Origin: Lachnospiraceae bacterium
GTDB taxonomy: Bacteria > Bacillota > Clostridia > Lachnospirales > Lachnospiraceae
Length of the DNA stretch: 64,000 nucleotides
Direction: 5' to 3'
Assembly (NCBI GenBank): GCA_910575445.1
Contig: CAJTFW010000007.1
Span: 93,008 to 157,007 of the forward strand
Below are positions 14,718 through 22,826 of this stretch, piece after piece. A model generated the notes under the pieces. The model saw only the letters and a list, made by a program, of their open reading frames with translations. It ran no database searches and was not told the origin of the DNA. A program made the position numbers and the translations under genes. Numbering within the stretch: the stretch's first letter is position 1; each line of letters opens with the position of its first letter.

Positions 14718-14856
14718 ATCCGGTGAGCAAAGGGTCTGTTTTGGTGCTCTACCATCTGAGCTACATCTCTTAGTTGCCCAAGAGATGGTCGGATTCGAAC
14801 CGACGACACCCAACGATTTTAAGTCGTTTTAGAAGGATGACCCTCTATAGCCGGAT
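14718..14856 (-). ncRNA. tRNA-mimicking RNA module 1 (Y RNA/YrlA-like)
   Basis: Outer helices ATCCGG/CCGGAT (14856-14851 with 14723-14718) and AGAGGGTC/GACCCTTT (14846-14839 with 14736-14729) enclose ATCCTTCTA (14838-14830). Then follow a hairpin AACGA-CTTAAAA-TCGTT (14828-14812) that mimics a Leu(UAA) anticodon arm, a T-arm GTCGG-TTCGAAT-CCGAC (14804-14788), an acceptor-like stem CATCTCTT/AAGAGATG closed by 8 bases (14787-14764), and a D-arm GCTC-AGATGGTA-GAGC (14761-14746). The order T-arm, acceptor, D-arm is permuted relative to a tRNA. It begins 19 bases after the TerD-like gene and has its own TATAAT. Confidence 0.65.
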
Positions 14857-14866
14857 ATTTTGTTAT

Positions 14867-14895
14867 ATTATACACCTATTGCATATATTCTGCCA
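14867..14895 (-). promoter_or_regulatory. Possible promoter of the tRNA-mimic array
   Basis: TATAAT (14872-14867) with a weak -35 TGGCAG (14895-14890) 17 bases upstream would start RNA at about 14860, just before the outer helix of module 1. The -35 lies inside the upstream coding region. Confidence 0.4.
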
Positions 14896-17059
14896 GTATA
14901 ATTTCTGTATCAAATGGAGTGATTCCATCTTCGATATCAAAGACCATATCTGCTTCTTCTTTTGTCTCACAGAATTCTCCACGTGCCTCCACATGCATCT
15001 TTACTAAATCATAGAGATTTGTGCGGTGTGTATGAACCATGATATCACATGCAAGTGCTACACCAGAGAGATTGGATTCGACATTGATGCCGCCTCTTTG
15101 TGCACGACAGTTCTGCACATTCAGTCCTGCATCACACCATATCATCTGTCTTTTTGCACAGTCCAGAATCATTGGTATCGATACCACGGTCTCCTGAACC
15201 ATATCTACCCGCTGTCGTACAAGCCTTGGCTCATATATCTCCCCGCTTCCCACTTCTTTGCGTTCCATATATCCAAAGGAAACGTTAGGCAATATCGCAA
15301 ACATCTGTCCCGTATAGCTGTACACCTGGTACACCACATAGCGTCCCCCAAACATGGTCACGCTGTCGATATCAATATCTAAAAATTCTGTCACACCGTC
15401 CCCATTGGAAGGACCGCCATTTACAATATCTCCAGAATGTACGCTCTGGTACTTCTTTGAACGAAGGTTTGTATAGGAGACATGCTCTAGGTAATTCCAT
15501 TTTTCATCGAAGATAACCGCCGACAAATCCAAATCCACCCGCTGCCCATTTTCCATATTTGTCCACCAGACAAAGCCTCTGATAACTTTCGCCTGTTCAT
15601 CAAATGGAAGTTTGGAACCCCGCACTAAAGTCTTTGCCGCCTTCTGCGCGGCTCTCTGATTAAAAGGTACAATATAATCCCGAAGCGCCTCTGACAGATA
15701 GACCTTTCCCATAGCTTCCAGCTTTGTGAAACGCTTCACAAGCGCCTGCTCACAGACTTCCACGACCTGACGACAGACATCTTCTTCCACCTGCGCGGTA
15801 GCATTGTCAATCATCCGGGCTTCGCCAAGCTTTCCCTTTGGATAGTAATACCGAAAGCGTTGCTGATTCCGATATTGAAAATGCGTTCGTACCTGCAATA
15901 GCACTGGCGTAGACACTTCCTCTGCTGCATGCGAGAAGACCTCTAATATCTCTTTTTGCAGCTGCATCTTCTGAAGCCGGATATCGCACCAGTCTTTTTC
16001 TCCTTTATCAGGCTGTACCATATCCATCCGAAGCAGCACATCCAATCGTCTCGCCAATTCGCCAGGACGCGCTTTTAGTATCTGCAGCGCTTCTTTGGAA
16101 TCTTTTCTAAGAAGAGCCGCTTCGACCCTTCCTGCAAAATGCCCCACCGGCTTACCAGCGCGGATTTTGCCAAAGGCATTTCTAACCCTTGTATACTGCT
16201 CTGCCTGAAATTCTCCCGGATGCAGTCGCTCTCCAAGCCGCTTAAAGACCTCTGCTCTTTTATGCATCTCCTCTAAAAGCCCGGATGCCTCTGAGAAAAG
16301 TCCCATTAAGATGCGGCGCTCTTTTCTGGAAAAGCTGCGAAAGCGTACATTTCTTTTCAGACTGATATCTCCATCTGAGAGTGCCACTGCCAGCCGAAGC
16401 ACATCGGTTCCTGTATGAAAATACCTATGCAGCAGTGTTATATCAGGAAGCGGTGCATACCTTAGATAACAGACTCCAATATAAGCCATATTTTCCTTAT
16501 AAGGAATTATCTCTGGCAGATAGTTGGAAATCTCTGGTATATTTGAAAAATACCACTGAATGTCTTCTAGGTCCTGCTCCGACAAAGAACCATTTGCCGA
16601 CACCAGATGCTGAAAAATCTGAAGCAGTTCTTCCTTGGTTCCAGTCGTCAGTATGCTTACATTTGTCTCATCAAACAGCGGCAACCGCTCTTTCTTTTTT
16701 GTTGCCGGATACAACGTCCCAAAACTCCAGTAATGCACAATCGCATTCCAGTATAGTTCTTCGTCGCTTTTCTCCATCACTTCCTGTGGAAAATTCGGAT
16801 ACATGGGCTGGTAGACTTTATCTGCTCCTACACGCTTTTTAAGAAGCGTCACCAGCTCTAAATAGCAGTTGTCCAGAACCTCCAAAGGAAGCTTCATAAG
16901 CTGCTCGCACAACTGCCACGAGAAGACATACCCCAGACTCTCGATATTTTTCATCATCGTCAGGATACGATTCCTCTGTCCTTGTTCTTTGGAATCGAAC
17001 GTATATTCTCCCTCTATGTATACCTGATTCCCTCTTCTGAGTAAAATCTCATTTATCAT
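14876..17059 (-). CDS. Large protein with TerD-like C-terminal region, rtcB partner
   Basis: This 727-residue protein has no signal peptide. The first ~480 residues are mostly helical and rich in Arg/Lys, including TDVLRLAVALSDGDISLKRN and KRLGERLHPGEF, a style I associate with RNA-repair and Ter-linked proteins. From about 490 a TerD-like segment follows: VDLDLSAVIFDEKWNY (508 on), SVHSGDIVNGG and GDGVTEFLDIDID, the pattern of the TerD calcium-binding fold. The gene starts 7 bases after the rtcB stop and ends 19 bases before the tRNA-mimic RNAs. TerD and RtcB genes are known to co-occur. A role as an RNA-binding partner replacing Ro60 is my inference; the exact function is unknown. Confidence 0.6.
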   Translation of the reverse strand: MINEILLRRGNQVYIEGEYTFDSKEQGQRNRILTMMKNIESLGYVFSWQLCEQLMKLPLEVLDNCYLELVTLLKKRVGADKVYQPMYPNFPQEVMEKSDEELYWNAIVHYWSFGTLYPATKKKERLPLFDETNVSILTTGTKEELLQIFQHLVSANGSLSEQDLEDIQWYFSNIPEISNYLPEIIPYKENMAYIGVCYLRYAPLPDITLLHRYFHTGTDVLRLAVALSDGDISLKRNVRFRSFSRKERRILMGLFSEASGLLEEMHKRAEVFKRLGERLHPGEFQAEQYTRVRNAFGKIRAGKPVGHFAGRVEAALLRKDSKEALQILKARPGELARRLDVLLRMDMVQPDKGEKDWCDIRLQKMQLQKEILEVFSHAAEEVSTPVLLQVRTHFQYRNQQRFRYYYPKGKLGEARMIDNATAQVEEDVCRQVVEVCEQALVKRFTKLEAMGKVYLSEALRDYIVPFNQRAAQKAAKTLVRGSKLPFDEQAKVIRGFVWWTNMENGQRVDLDLSAVIFDEKWNYLEHVSYTNLRSKKYQSVHSGDIVNGGPSNGDGVTEFLDIDIDSVTMFGGRYVVYQVYSYTGQMFAILPNVSFGYMERKEVGSGEIYEPRLVRQRVDMVQETVVSIPMILDCAKRQMIWCDAGLNVQNCRAQRGGINVESNLSGVALACDIMVHTHRTNLYDLVKMHVEARGEFCETKEEADMVFDIEDGITPFDTEIILAEYMQ

Positions 17060-17066
17060 ATCCTCA

Positions 17067-18305
17067 CTACCCTTTCACAACCCCCACGGTCCGAAGCTTC
17101 TTCAAAGGCTTTACCAAATCCTTCTGTTGCTCCATCACCTGGTCAATGTCCTTATAGGCAAAACGGCACTCTTCTGCAACATCATTTTTCTTCTGCTTTC
17201 CAAGTATCACGTCGCGCGCTCTTAGATCCAGTATCACCTGCTCTGTGCTAAAAGCCTCCATCGCTCCTTTTCTGGAGTATGCCCTTCCTGCTCCATGCGA
17301 AGAAGAACAAAAAGATTCCTGATTTCCAAGTCCTTCCACCACATAGCTATAAGAGCCCATCGCCCCCGGAATCACTGCGATTTCTCCTGCACGTGCCCGT
17401 GTTGCGCCTTTTCTGTGTACCCACACATTCCTTCCATAGTGATGCTCAAGTGCTGCATAATTATGGTGGCAATTAATCGTCTCTCCAAATGTCACAGAAA
17501 CGCCTGCATGTTTCTCTATCTGCTTTTTTACAAGCTCCATCACCCGTTCCATCATACTCTGGCGATTTTCATATGCATAGTCAAGTGCCAGATTCATCCA
17601 CGCAATATATTGCTTCCCTTCCTCTGTATCTGCTGGAAAGAAAGCCAACCGATACTCATCCGGCACTTCAGAATACCATTTTTCATTTAATTCCCGCGCC
17701 TTCTTGTGAAAATAATCACAAATAGCTTTGCCCATATGGCGACTTCCCGAATGAATCATCAGCCCTAAAAAGCCTTCCTCATCCACCTGAAGCTCAATAA
17801 AATGGTTGCCGCCGCCAAGTGTCCCTGTCTGATAATATCCATCTTCTATCAAAGGCAAAAGTTCCCGATTCTCTTCATACAAGTTGAGCTGCTCTTTGGC
17901 TGCATCTAGTACCTTCGACGCCTGCGGCGTCTTATAGCGGTTAATACCTACAGGAATATTTCTTAAAATATCTCCCACAAGCAGTTGGATAAGTGACCCA
18001 TTTCCTGTTGTAATCCCCTGAATCTCCTCTAATCGGACTCCCATTGGTACAAAAATCATCCCACATCCAATATCTGAGCCAACCGCATTAGGGATAATCA
18101 CATTTCTTGTTGCAATCACTCCCCCAATCGGCATCCCTTTTCCGGTATGGGTGTCTGGCATCAAAGACACCCACCGATATACAAAAGGAAGCTTTGCCAA
18201 GTGAACCGCCTGTGTCAGACAACTCTCTTCCATCTGCCCTTCATTTTCAAGCCAAATCCTTATTGGCACTCTTGTTTCAAATCTTTCATTGCTGACTACA
18301 AACAT
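17067..18305 (-). CDS. rtcB: RtcB-family RNA ligase
   Basis: This 412-residue protein has the RtcB signatures: LMPDTHTGKGMPIGGVI (Asp51, His53), GSDIGCGM with metal-binding Cys81, GGGNHFIEL, MIHSGSRHMG, INCHHNYAAL, VHRKGATRA, and SSHGAGRAYSRKGA, where the HGAGR histidine is thought to be guanylated. RtcB seals RNA ends carrying 2',3'-cyclic phosphate or 3'-phosphate to 5'-OH ends, the kind of ends left by tRNA-cutting toxins, using GTP and Mn. The length (412) fits the shorter bacterial RtcB branch. AGGAGAGGTGAGAG precedes the ATG at 18305. No archease gene, no RtcR-type sigma-54 regulator and no Ro60 gene is seen nearby. Confidence 0.92.
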   Translation of the reverse strand: MFVVSNERFETRVPIRIWLENEGQMEESCLTQAVHLAKLPFVYRWVSLMPDTHTGKGMPIGGVIATRNVIIPNAVGSDIGCGMIFVPMGVRLEEIQGITTGNGSLIQLLVGDILRNIPVGINRYKTPQASKVLDAAKEQLNLYEENRELLPLIEDGYYQTGTLGGGNHFIELQVDEEGFLGLMIHSGSRHMGKAICDYFHKKARELNEKWYSEVPDEYRLAFFPADTEEGKQYIAWMNLALDYAYENRQSMMERVMELVKKQIEKHAGVSVTFGETINCHHNYAALEHHYGRNVWVHRKGATRARAGEIAVIPGAMGSYSYVVEGLGNQESFCSSSHGAGRAYSRKGAMEAFSTEQVILDLRARDVILGKQKKNDVAEECRFAYKDIDQVMEQQKDLVKPLKKLRTVGVVKG

Positions 18306-18418
18306 CTCACTCTCACCTCTCCTATCTGTTACTTTCTTTTCGATAGGTAAATCCTACCACATCTTTTCTTATAAATCATATAAAAAAAGCTGCGAACTCT
18401 GCTTGATTGCTTATATTG

Positions 18419-19957
18419 CTACATTTTTACAACCTTTGTCGCAATCTCCTTCATAAACCTTACATCATGCTCCACCACAAGCATCGTTGGCTGATATTTA
18501 AGCAACAACTTCTCAATCTGCATCCTTGAAAAGATGTCAATATAATTCAGTGGTTCATCCCATATATACAGATGAGCCGGTGTCATCAGGCTTGCTGCAA
18601 TCAGCACCTTTTTCTTCTGTCCCTCTGAATATTCCTCCATCCCTTTTGCAAACTGTTCTCTCTCCAAGTCAAGTTGCCTTAGTATCGCACAGAAAAGACT
18701 TTCTTCTAATCCTTGTTCTTTGCAAAACTTTTGAATACTCCCTTTCAAAAAAGAAGTATCCTGTGAGACATAAGAGATGATAAGCCCTGATGCTACTAAG
18801 AGTTCACCTTCTTCCATAAGCCGAAGCCCCGAAAGTTCTTCCTCCTTCTGCGCTTTTTTTGCCGAAAGCACCGCTTTTAGAAGACTCGATTTCCCACAAC
18901 CATTCTCCCCTTGCAAGAACACACGTTCTCCTTTTCTCACCTCCATCTGCAAATCCCGAAAGACAGACTCTTTCGCATCCTGATAGCACAGCCCATATCC
19001 ATTTGCTGAAAGGAGCACTTCCTTATGGTGTATAAGTGGTACAAGCTTTAAATCCACCGGTTCTTCCAAATCCTGCAAAAGTCCCTCCTTTTCTTCCATT
19101 TCCCGCGATATCCTCTGCTCCATCTGCTTTACTCTGCTTTGCATCTTCTTGGTCTTTGCCCCGATATAAGGTCTTGCTCCATTTCCTCTGTCATGCTCCT
19201 TTACTGGGTCATATCCTATCTTTGTCTGCTCATTATGGTCCGCCCACTGCCGGATTCTTTTCGATGCCTGTCTTAATTTTCCAATCTCCTTTTTGTGTTT
19301 TTCATTCTCCATCTGTGCAAATATATCTTTGCGTCTCTTATTTTCCCACCAACTGGAAAAATTCCCGCTCTGCACCTCAATCGAGCAGCGATTGAGCACC
19401 AACACATGGTCAATGCAAGCGTCTAAAAGGTCTCTGTCATGTGACACCAAAATAAATCCCTTCTTCTGTGCCAGATACGCTTTAATTATCTCTCTAGAAG
19501 CCTGGTCTAAGTGATTCGTCGGCTCATCAATCAAAAGAAAATCATGCTCTCCTGAAAACAACACCGAAAGCATCACCTTTGTGCGCTCCCCATAACTAAG
19601 TGTTCCAAACGGTCGATACAACACCTCTGTATCTACAGAAAGCCTCTCTAACTCCCTGCACACCCGCCAAAACTCACAATCCGCTTTCCATTTATCCAGC
19701 AAATCCACTGCACAGCACATAAGCTCATCTTCCTCTGTCTTATAAGGAAAATAGTCAAACTTTGTACTGGTCGAAATCGTCCCCTGATACTCATACTTTC
19801 CAAGCAACAGATTTAAAAACGTCGTCTTCCCCTTTCCATTACGTCCCAAAAAGCCAAGCTTCCAGTCCGTATCCACCGAAAAAGACACCTTATCAAAAAT
19901 CAAATCTGCGCTGCCTTCATAATAAAATGTTACCTTTGCTACCTCTATCCGTGCCAT
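18419..19957 (-). CDS. ABC-F ATPase, Lsa-like ribosomal protection type
   Basis: This 512-residue protein has two ABC cassettes and no membrane segment. Walker A motifs are GRNGKGKTT (near 38) and GENGCGKSS (near 350); LSYGERTKV and the Walker B LLIDEPTNHLD mark cassette one, YSEGQKKKV and LYIWDEPLNYID cassette two. The charged linker with SKRIRQWADHNEQTKIGYD and GAKTKKMQSR resembles Lsa/Vga-type proteins that displace lincosamide, streptogramin A and pleuromutilin antibiotics from the ribosome. Resistance cannot be stated from sequence. GGAGGAACCAG precedes the ATG, and a leader of about 220 bases separates it from a perfect promoter. Confidence 0.88.
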   Translation of the reverse strand: MARIEVAKVTFYYEGSADLIFDKVSFSVDTDWKLGFLGRNGKGKTTFLNLLLGKYEYQGTISTSTKFDYFPYKTEEDELMCCAVDLLDKWKADCEFWRVCRELERLSVDTEVLYRPFGTLSYGERTKVMLSVLFSGEHDFLLIDEPTNHLDQASREIIKAYLAQKKGFILVSHDRDLLDACIDHVLVLNRCSIEVQSGNFSSWWENKRRKDIFAQMENEKHKKEIGKLRQASKRIRQWADHNEQTKIGYDPVKEHDRGNGARPYIGAKTKKMQSRVKQMEQRISREMEEKEGLLQDLEEPVDLKLVPLIHHKEVLLSANGYGLCYQDAKESVFRDLQMEVRKGERVFLQGENGCGKSSLLKAVLSAKKAQKEEELSGLRLMEEGELLVASGLIISYVSQDTSFLKGSIQKFCKEQGLEESLFCAILRQLDLEREQFAKGMEEYSEGQKKKVLIAASLMTPAHLYIWDEPLNYIDIFSRMQIEKLLLKYQPTMLVVEHDVRFMKEIATKVVKM

Positions 19958-20175
19958 AATCTGGTTCCTCCTATTCTCTACCCGCTGCCAAAGCGCCCAA
20001 GATTATGCACTCTCCTCTTATTTTTCCGCACAAAAAAGAGAGGGTATGAGAACATCCTCCACCTTTGGCAACATGACAAAGCGGTATCTCTCCAAAAGCG
20101 ATACTGCCAACAACTTGCATCATGTTTTCAAAAGTCGATTATATTCTCACCTTTTCACCTCTCTCATTACAATCT
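19958..20175 (-). promoter_or_regulatory. Long leader of the ABC-F gene, possible attenuator
   Basis: The predicted transcript runs about 220 nt before the ABC-F start. It holds stems such as GTATC/GATAC and TTTGGC/GCCAAA, a pyrimidine-rich CCCTCTCTTTTTTGTGCGG partly complementary to AAGAGGAGAG, and several short reading frames, one encoding MFSYPLFFVRKN. ABC-F resistance genes are often controlled by antibiotic-stalled leader peptides with alternative hairpins. The leader fits that plan, but the exact upstream frame and fold are not settled. Confidence 0.4.
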
Positions 20176-20181
20176 GCCCCT

Positions 20182-20210
20182 ATTATAAAGTCACTTCTTA
20201 CTTTTGTCAA
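20182..20210 (-). promoter_or_regulatory. Perfect consensus promoter of the ABC-F gene
   Basis: Minus strand TTGACA (20210-20205) and TATAAT (20187-20182) with a 17-base spacer. Confidence 0.85.
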
Positions 20211-20228
20211 TTCCCATTTTGTAAACTT

Positions 20229-22487
20229 TTATAACCCTTCTAACTTCTCCATCTCCTTCGTATGCAATTTCCTGCTATAAATCCTTTCAATCAGTCCCTG
20301 TGCCTCCTCGTACAGTTTTTGCCAAGTCTGCTCCTCTGCGGTTTTGTCTAGTTCACTCATCTGATACATAATCTTTTCCGCTTCATCTGCTAACATATGG
20401 TCTTCCCGATAATTTCTTACGGTATATCCTTCGGAAAGCACTTCCTCGTCTGCTCTTCCTGGCAGATAACTTTCATACGCCTGCGCTCCTATTGGATTTA
20501 GTACCATCTCTTCTCCCTCTGTTGACTTTGTGAAACTTTTCACACTGTCTCCTTCTACAAGCTCCTCCATCACCATCTTCCATATCTTAGCTGGATACGT
20601 TGCGCCATACAGATTATTTAAAATCCTTGGTTCATCATATCCCACCCACACACTCATCGCATAATCTGGTGTTATCCCGCAGAACCATCCATCCTTACAC
20701 TCGTTGGTTGTCCCTGTCTTTCCAGCAGCTTCCACATCCAAATTCCATCCCATCGAAGCTGCCGTTCCAGATGTAATAACCCCTTTCATAATCTCCACCA
20801 TCTCTGAAGCTGCATATGGTGTATAGACCTTCTTTGTTTCTGCCTCCTGATACAGCTCATGCCCGTCTCTGTCTTTCAGAGAAGTCAGACAAGTCGCCCG
20901 ATAATACTCGCCCTGATTTGCAAGCGTTGCATATCCATTTGCCATCTCCACAGTCGTTGCTCCATATGTCAACCCGCCAAGCGCCGATGCCGGATAATCA
21001 TCATCCGGCACAATCTTCGCAAACTCCATCTCCCTTACATAAGAAAGCCCTTTCTTTGGCGTCAGCGTACAAAAAAGCCACCAGGCACACCCATTTATGG
21101 ACTTCTCAACAGCCTTGTCAAGGCGCATCTTTCCTCCTGATAATTCCACCGCCGAAAGTCCCATCTCTTTTGCTTTTGTCACATCAATATTGGTAAGCTC
21201 TGACTTTGCCTCATACCCTTCATTGAGCGCCGGTGCATACACTGCAAGCGGCTTAAAAGAACTCCCCGGCTGCCGATACGACTGATACGCCCGGTTCAGT
21301 GTATAAAGCCCTGTCTCCTGACTCCTCCCTCCCACAATCGCCACCACTTTATGCGAGCGATTATCAATCACTGTAGATGCACTTTGAAACGCATAGATGC
21401 CATTCTCCCCCACTTCCTCATCAAATGCCATCACTTCATCAATCGCATTCTGTAAAAGCGCCTGTTTTTCCTGATTCAAAGAAGTCTCCACCACATATCC
21501 CCCTGTATACAACTCCCCGCGAAACAACTCATACTGGTCATTATACTCTGAAAGATACGTCCGGTAATCCTTCATATCCTCAAACTCATACCGAAAGGCA
21601 AATCCATCTAACTCCATCAAATATCGAACGGCACAGTCCACTGCATACGTCGTCTCATAGTTTTGAATCTTCTCCGCCTGCTGTGGATTTAACACAATCT
21701 CATACCTTTTCGCCCGCACCAATTCAGAAGTGGAAATATACCCGCACTCATACATATCCTCCAATATCTTATCCCGCCTTACCAGCGCATGTTCTGGATG
21801 CTTTAACGGGTCATAATAAGAAGGAGCATTGGGAATTGCACAAAGATATGCGGTCTCACTTAGATTCAGCTCTTTTGCCAGCTTTCCAAAATATTTCTTC
21901 GCCGCTGCCTCAATCCCATAACAGCGATTAGAAAAATAAGCACTATTAATATAAAATTCCAGTATCTGTTCTTTCCCATACTTCTTCTCTAACTCTACCG
22001 CTGTCAGTATCTCCCTAACTTTCCGCTCAATCGTCACCTCATTTGACAAAAACACACTTCTTGCCAACTGTTGTGTAATCGTACTAGCCCCATGTTTCTC
22101 CTCTCCCTTTGTCAAAAGATACCGATAGCAAACTCTTAATATCCCCTCCTTGTCGTATCCTGGATGCTCCCAGAACCGCCTATCCTCCACAGCCACAAAC
22201 GCATCTATCACCTGCTTTGGTATCTTTTCATAATCCAGATAGTCTGCATCCACATCCACGGAAAGCTTACTAATCAGCTCCCCCTTATCATCATAAATAT
22301 AACTGCTTAAATTTTTTACAAACATCTCCGCATCCGATTCTGCTACTACTCTCTTAGCTTCCTCTTGATACTCCTTATACACTGGATAGTATTTATGATA
22401 CAATATCCCGGCTGTAATACCAGCAGCTATTATAAATAATACAATTAAAATCAAAAGCCCAAGAGCAATTCTCTTTATTATTTTCAA
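20229..22487 (-). CDS. Class A (bifunctional) penicillin-binding protein
   Basis: This 752-residue protein has an N-terminal membrane anchor (about 8-30), a GT51 glycosyltransferase domain (VEDRRFWEHPGYD, GASTITQQLARS, RKVREILTAVELEKKYGKEQ) and a transpeptidase domain with the serine motif RQPGSSFKPLA, a KSIN motif and GKTGTTNE. It polymerises lipid II glycan strands and cross-links peptides outside the membrane, as PBP1a-type enzymes do. The start is a TTG at 22487 with GGAGG seven bases upstream. An extended -10 (TGATATAAT) lies upstream. It appears to be a single-gene unit. Confidence 0.93.
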   Translation of the reverse strand: MKIIKRIALGLLILIVLFIIAAGITAGILYHKYYPVYKEYQEEAKRVVAESDAEMFVKNLSSYIYDDKGELISKLSVDVDADYLDYEKIPKQVIDAFVAVEDRRFWEHPGYDKEGILRVCYRYLLTKGEEKHGASTITQQLARSVFLSNEVTIERKVREILTAVELEKKYGKEQILEFYINSAYFSNRCYGIEAAAKKYFGKLAKELNLSETAYLCAIPNAPSYYDPLKHPEHALVRRDKILEDMYECGYISTSELVRAKRYEIVLNPQQAEKIQNYETTYAVDCAVRYLMELDGFAFRYEFEDMKDYRTYLSEYNDQYELFRGELYTGGYVVETSLNQEKQALLQNAIDEVMAFDEEVGENGIYAFQSASTVIDNRSHKVVAIVGGRSQETGLYTLNRAYQSYRQPGSSFKPLAVYAPALNEGYEAKSELTNIDVTKAKEMGLSAVELSGGKMRLDKAVEKSINGCAWWLFCTLTPKKGLSYVREMEFAKIVPDDDYPASALGGLTYGATTVEMANGYATLANQGEYYRATCLTSLKDRDGHELYQEAETKKVYTPYAASEMVEIMKGVITSGTAASMGWNLDVEAAGKTGTTNECKDGWFCGITPDYAMSVWVGYDEPRILNNLYGATYPAKIWKMVMEELVEGDSVKSFTKSTEGEEMVLNPIGAQAYESYLPGRADEEVLSEGYTVRNYREDHMLADEAEKIMYQMSELDKTAEEQTWQKLYEEAQGLIERIYSRKLHTKEMEKLEGL

Positions 22488-22754
22488 AGCTTATCCTCCA
22501 AAAATCTATTTTCACTATTATATCACTATCCTGTCAATTTGTATTTACTATCATATGTGACAACCCCAAAGTTAATGCCTCTGTCGATGCCAACAAGCTT
22601 GTTAAGAGAAAACTGCTTTAGGTCGTATGTACAGAATACATAATATATTATAATAATTATTAGTGAAAATCAATCATTGCCTGCTTCCAAAGGTTTGTGC
22701 TCACAATGTATATATCGAAGCCAAAAAACAGTCCTTATAAACGAAAGGTAACAG
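22488..22754. other. Intergenic stretch, no gene recognised
   Basis: This AT-rich region carries the leader of the PBP gene on one side and of the WYL gene on the other. The phrase TATATATCGAAGCCAAAAAA at 22711-22730 recalls the flank of repeat family 1 (TGTGTATCGAAGCCAACGC at 12041) and may be a decayed remnant. Nothing else is recognised. Confidence 0.3.
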
Positions 22755-22826
22755 TTGACCCTTCCCATATACCATCGTATAATAAAATCACTCTTATTTA
22801 TTTACGAAAGGAACCTTTCTGCAACT

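Noticed and set aside
14618..14809. Open frame encoding MSSVRIRPSLGQLRDVAQMV...
   Set aside because: It lies across the tRNA-like modules; its peptide is the typical translation of tRNA T- and D-arm sequence, not a protein.
14466..14856. Ordinary or circularly permuted functional tRNA genes
   Set aside because: T-arm, acceptor and D-arm are present but in permuted order with a closed acceptor loop, no free CCA end, no consistent 7-nt anticodon loop in all modules, and outer end helices. A Y RNA-like mimic explains this better.
16381..16842. 153-codon plus-strand frame inside the TerD-like gene
   Set aside because: Shadow of the minus-strand gene, low-complexity composition, no start signals.
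19958..20228. T-box leader before the ABC-F gene
   Set aside because: No T-box sequence of the GGGTGGNACCGCG type and no specifier domain were found.
21377..21931. 184-codon plus-strand frame inside the penicillin-binding protein gene
   Set aside because: Antisense to clear PBP motifs and rich in His/Pro/Ser as expected of a shadow frame.
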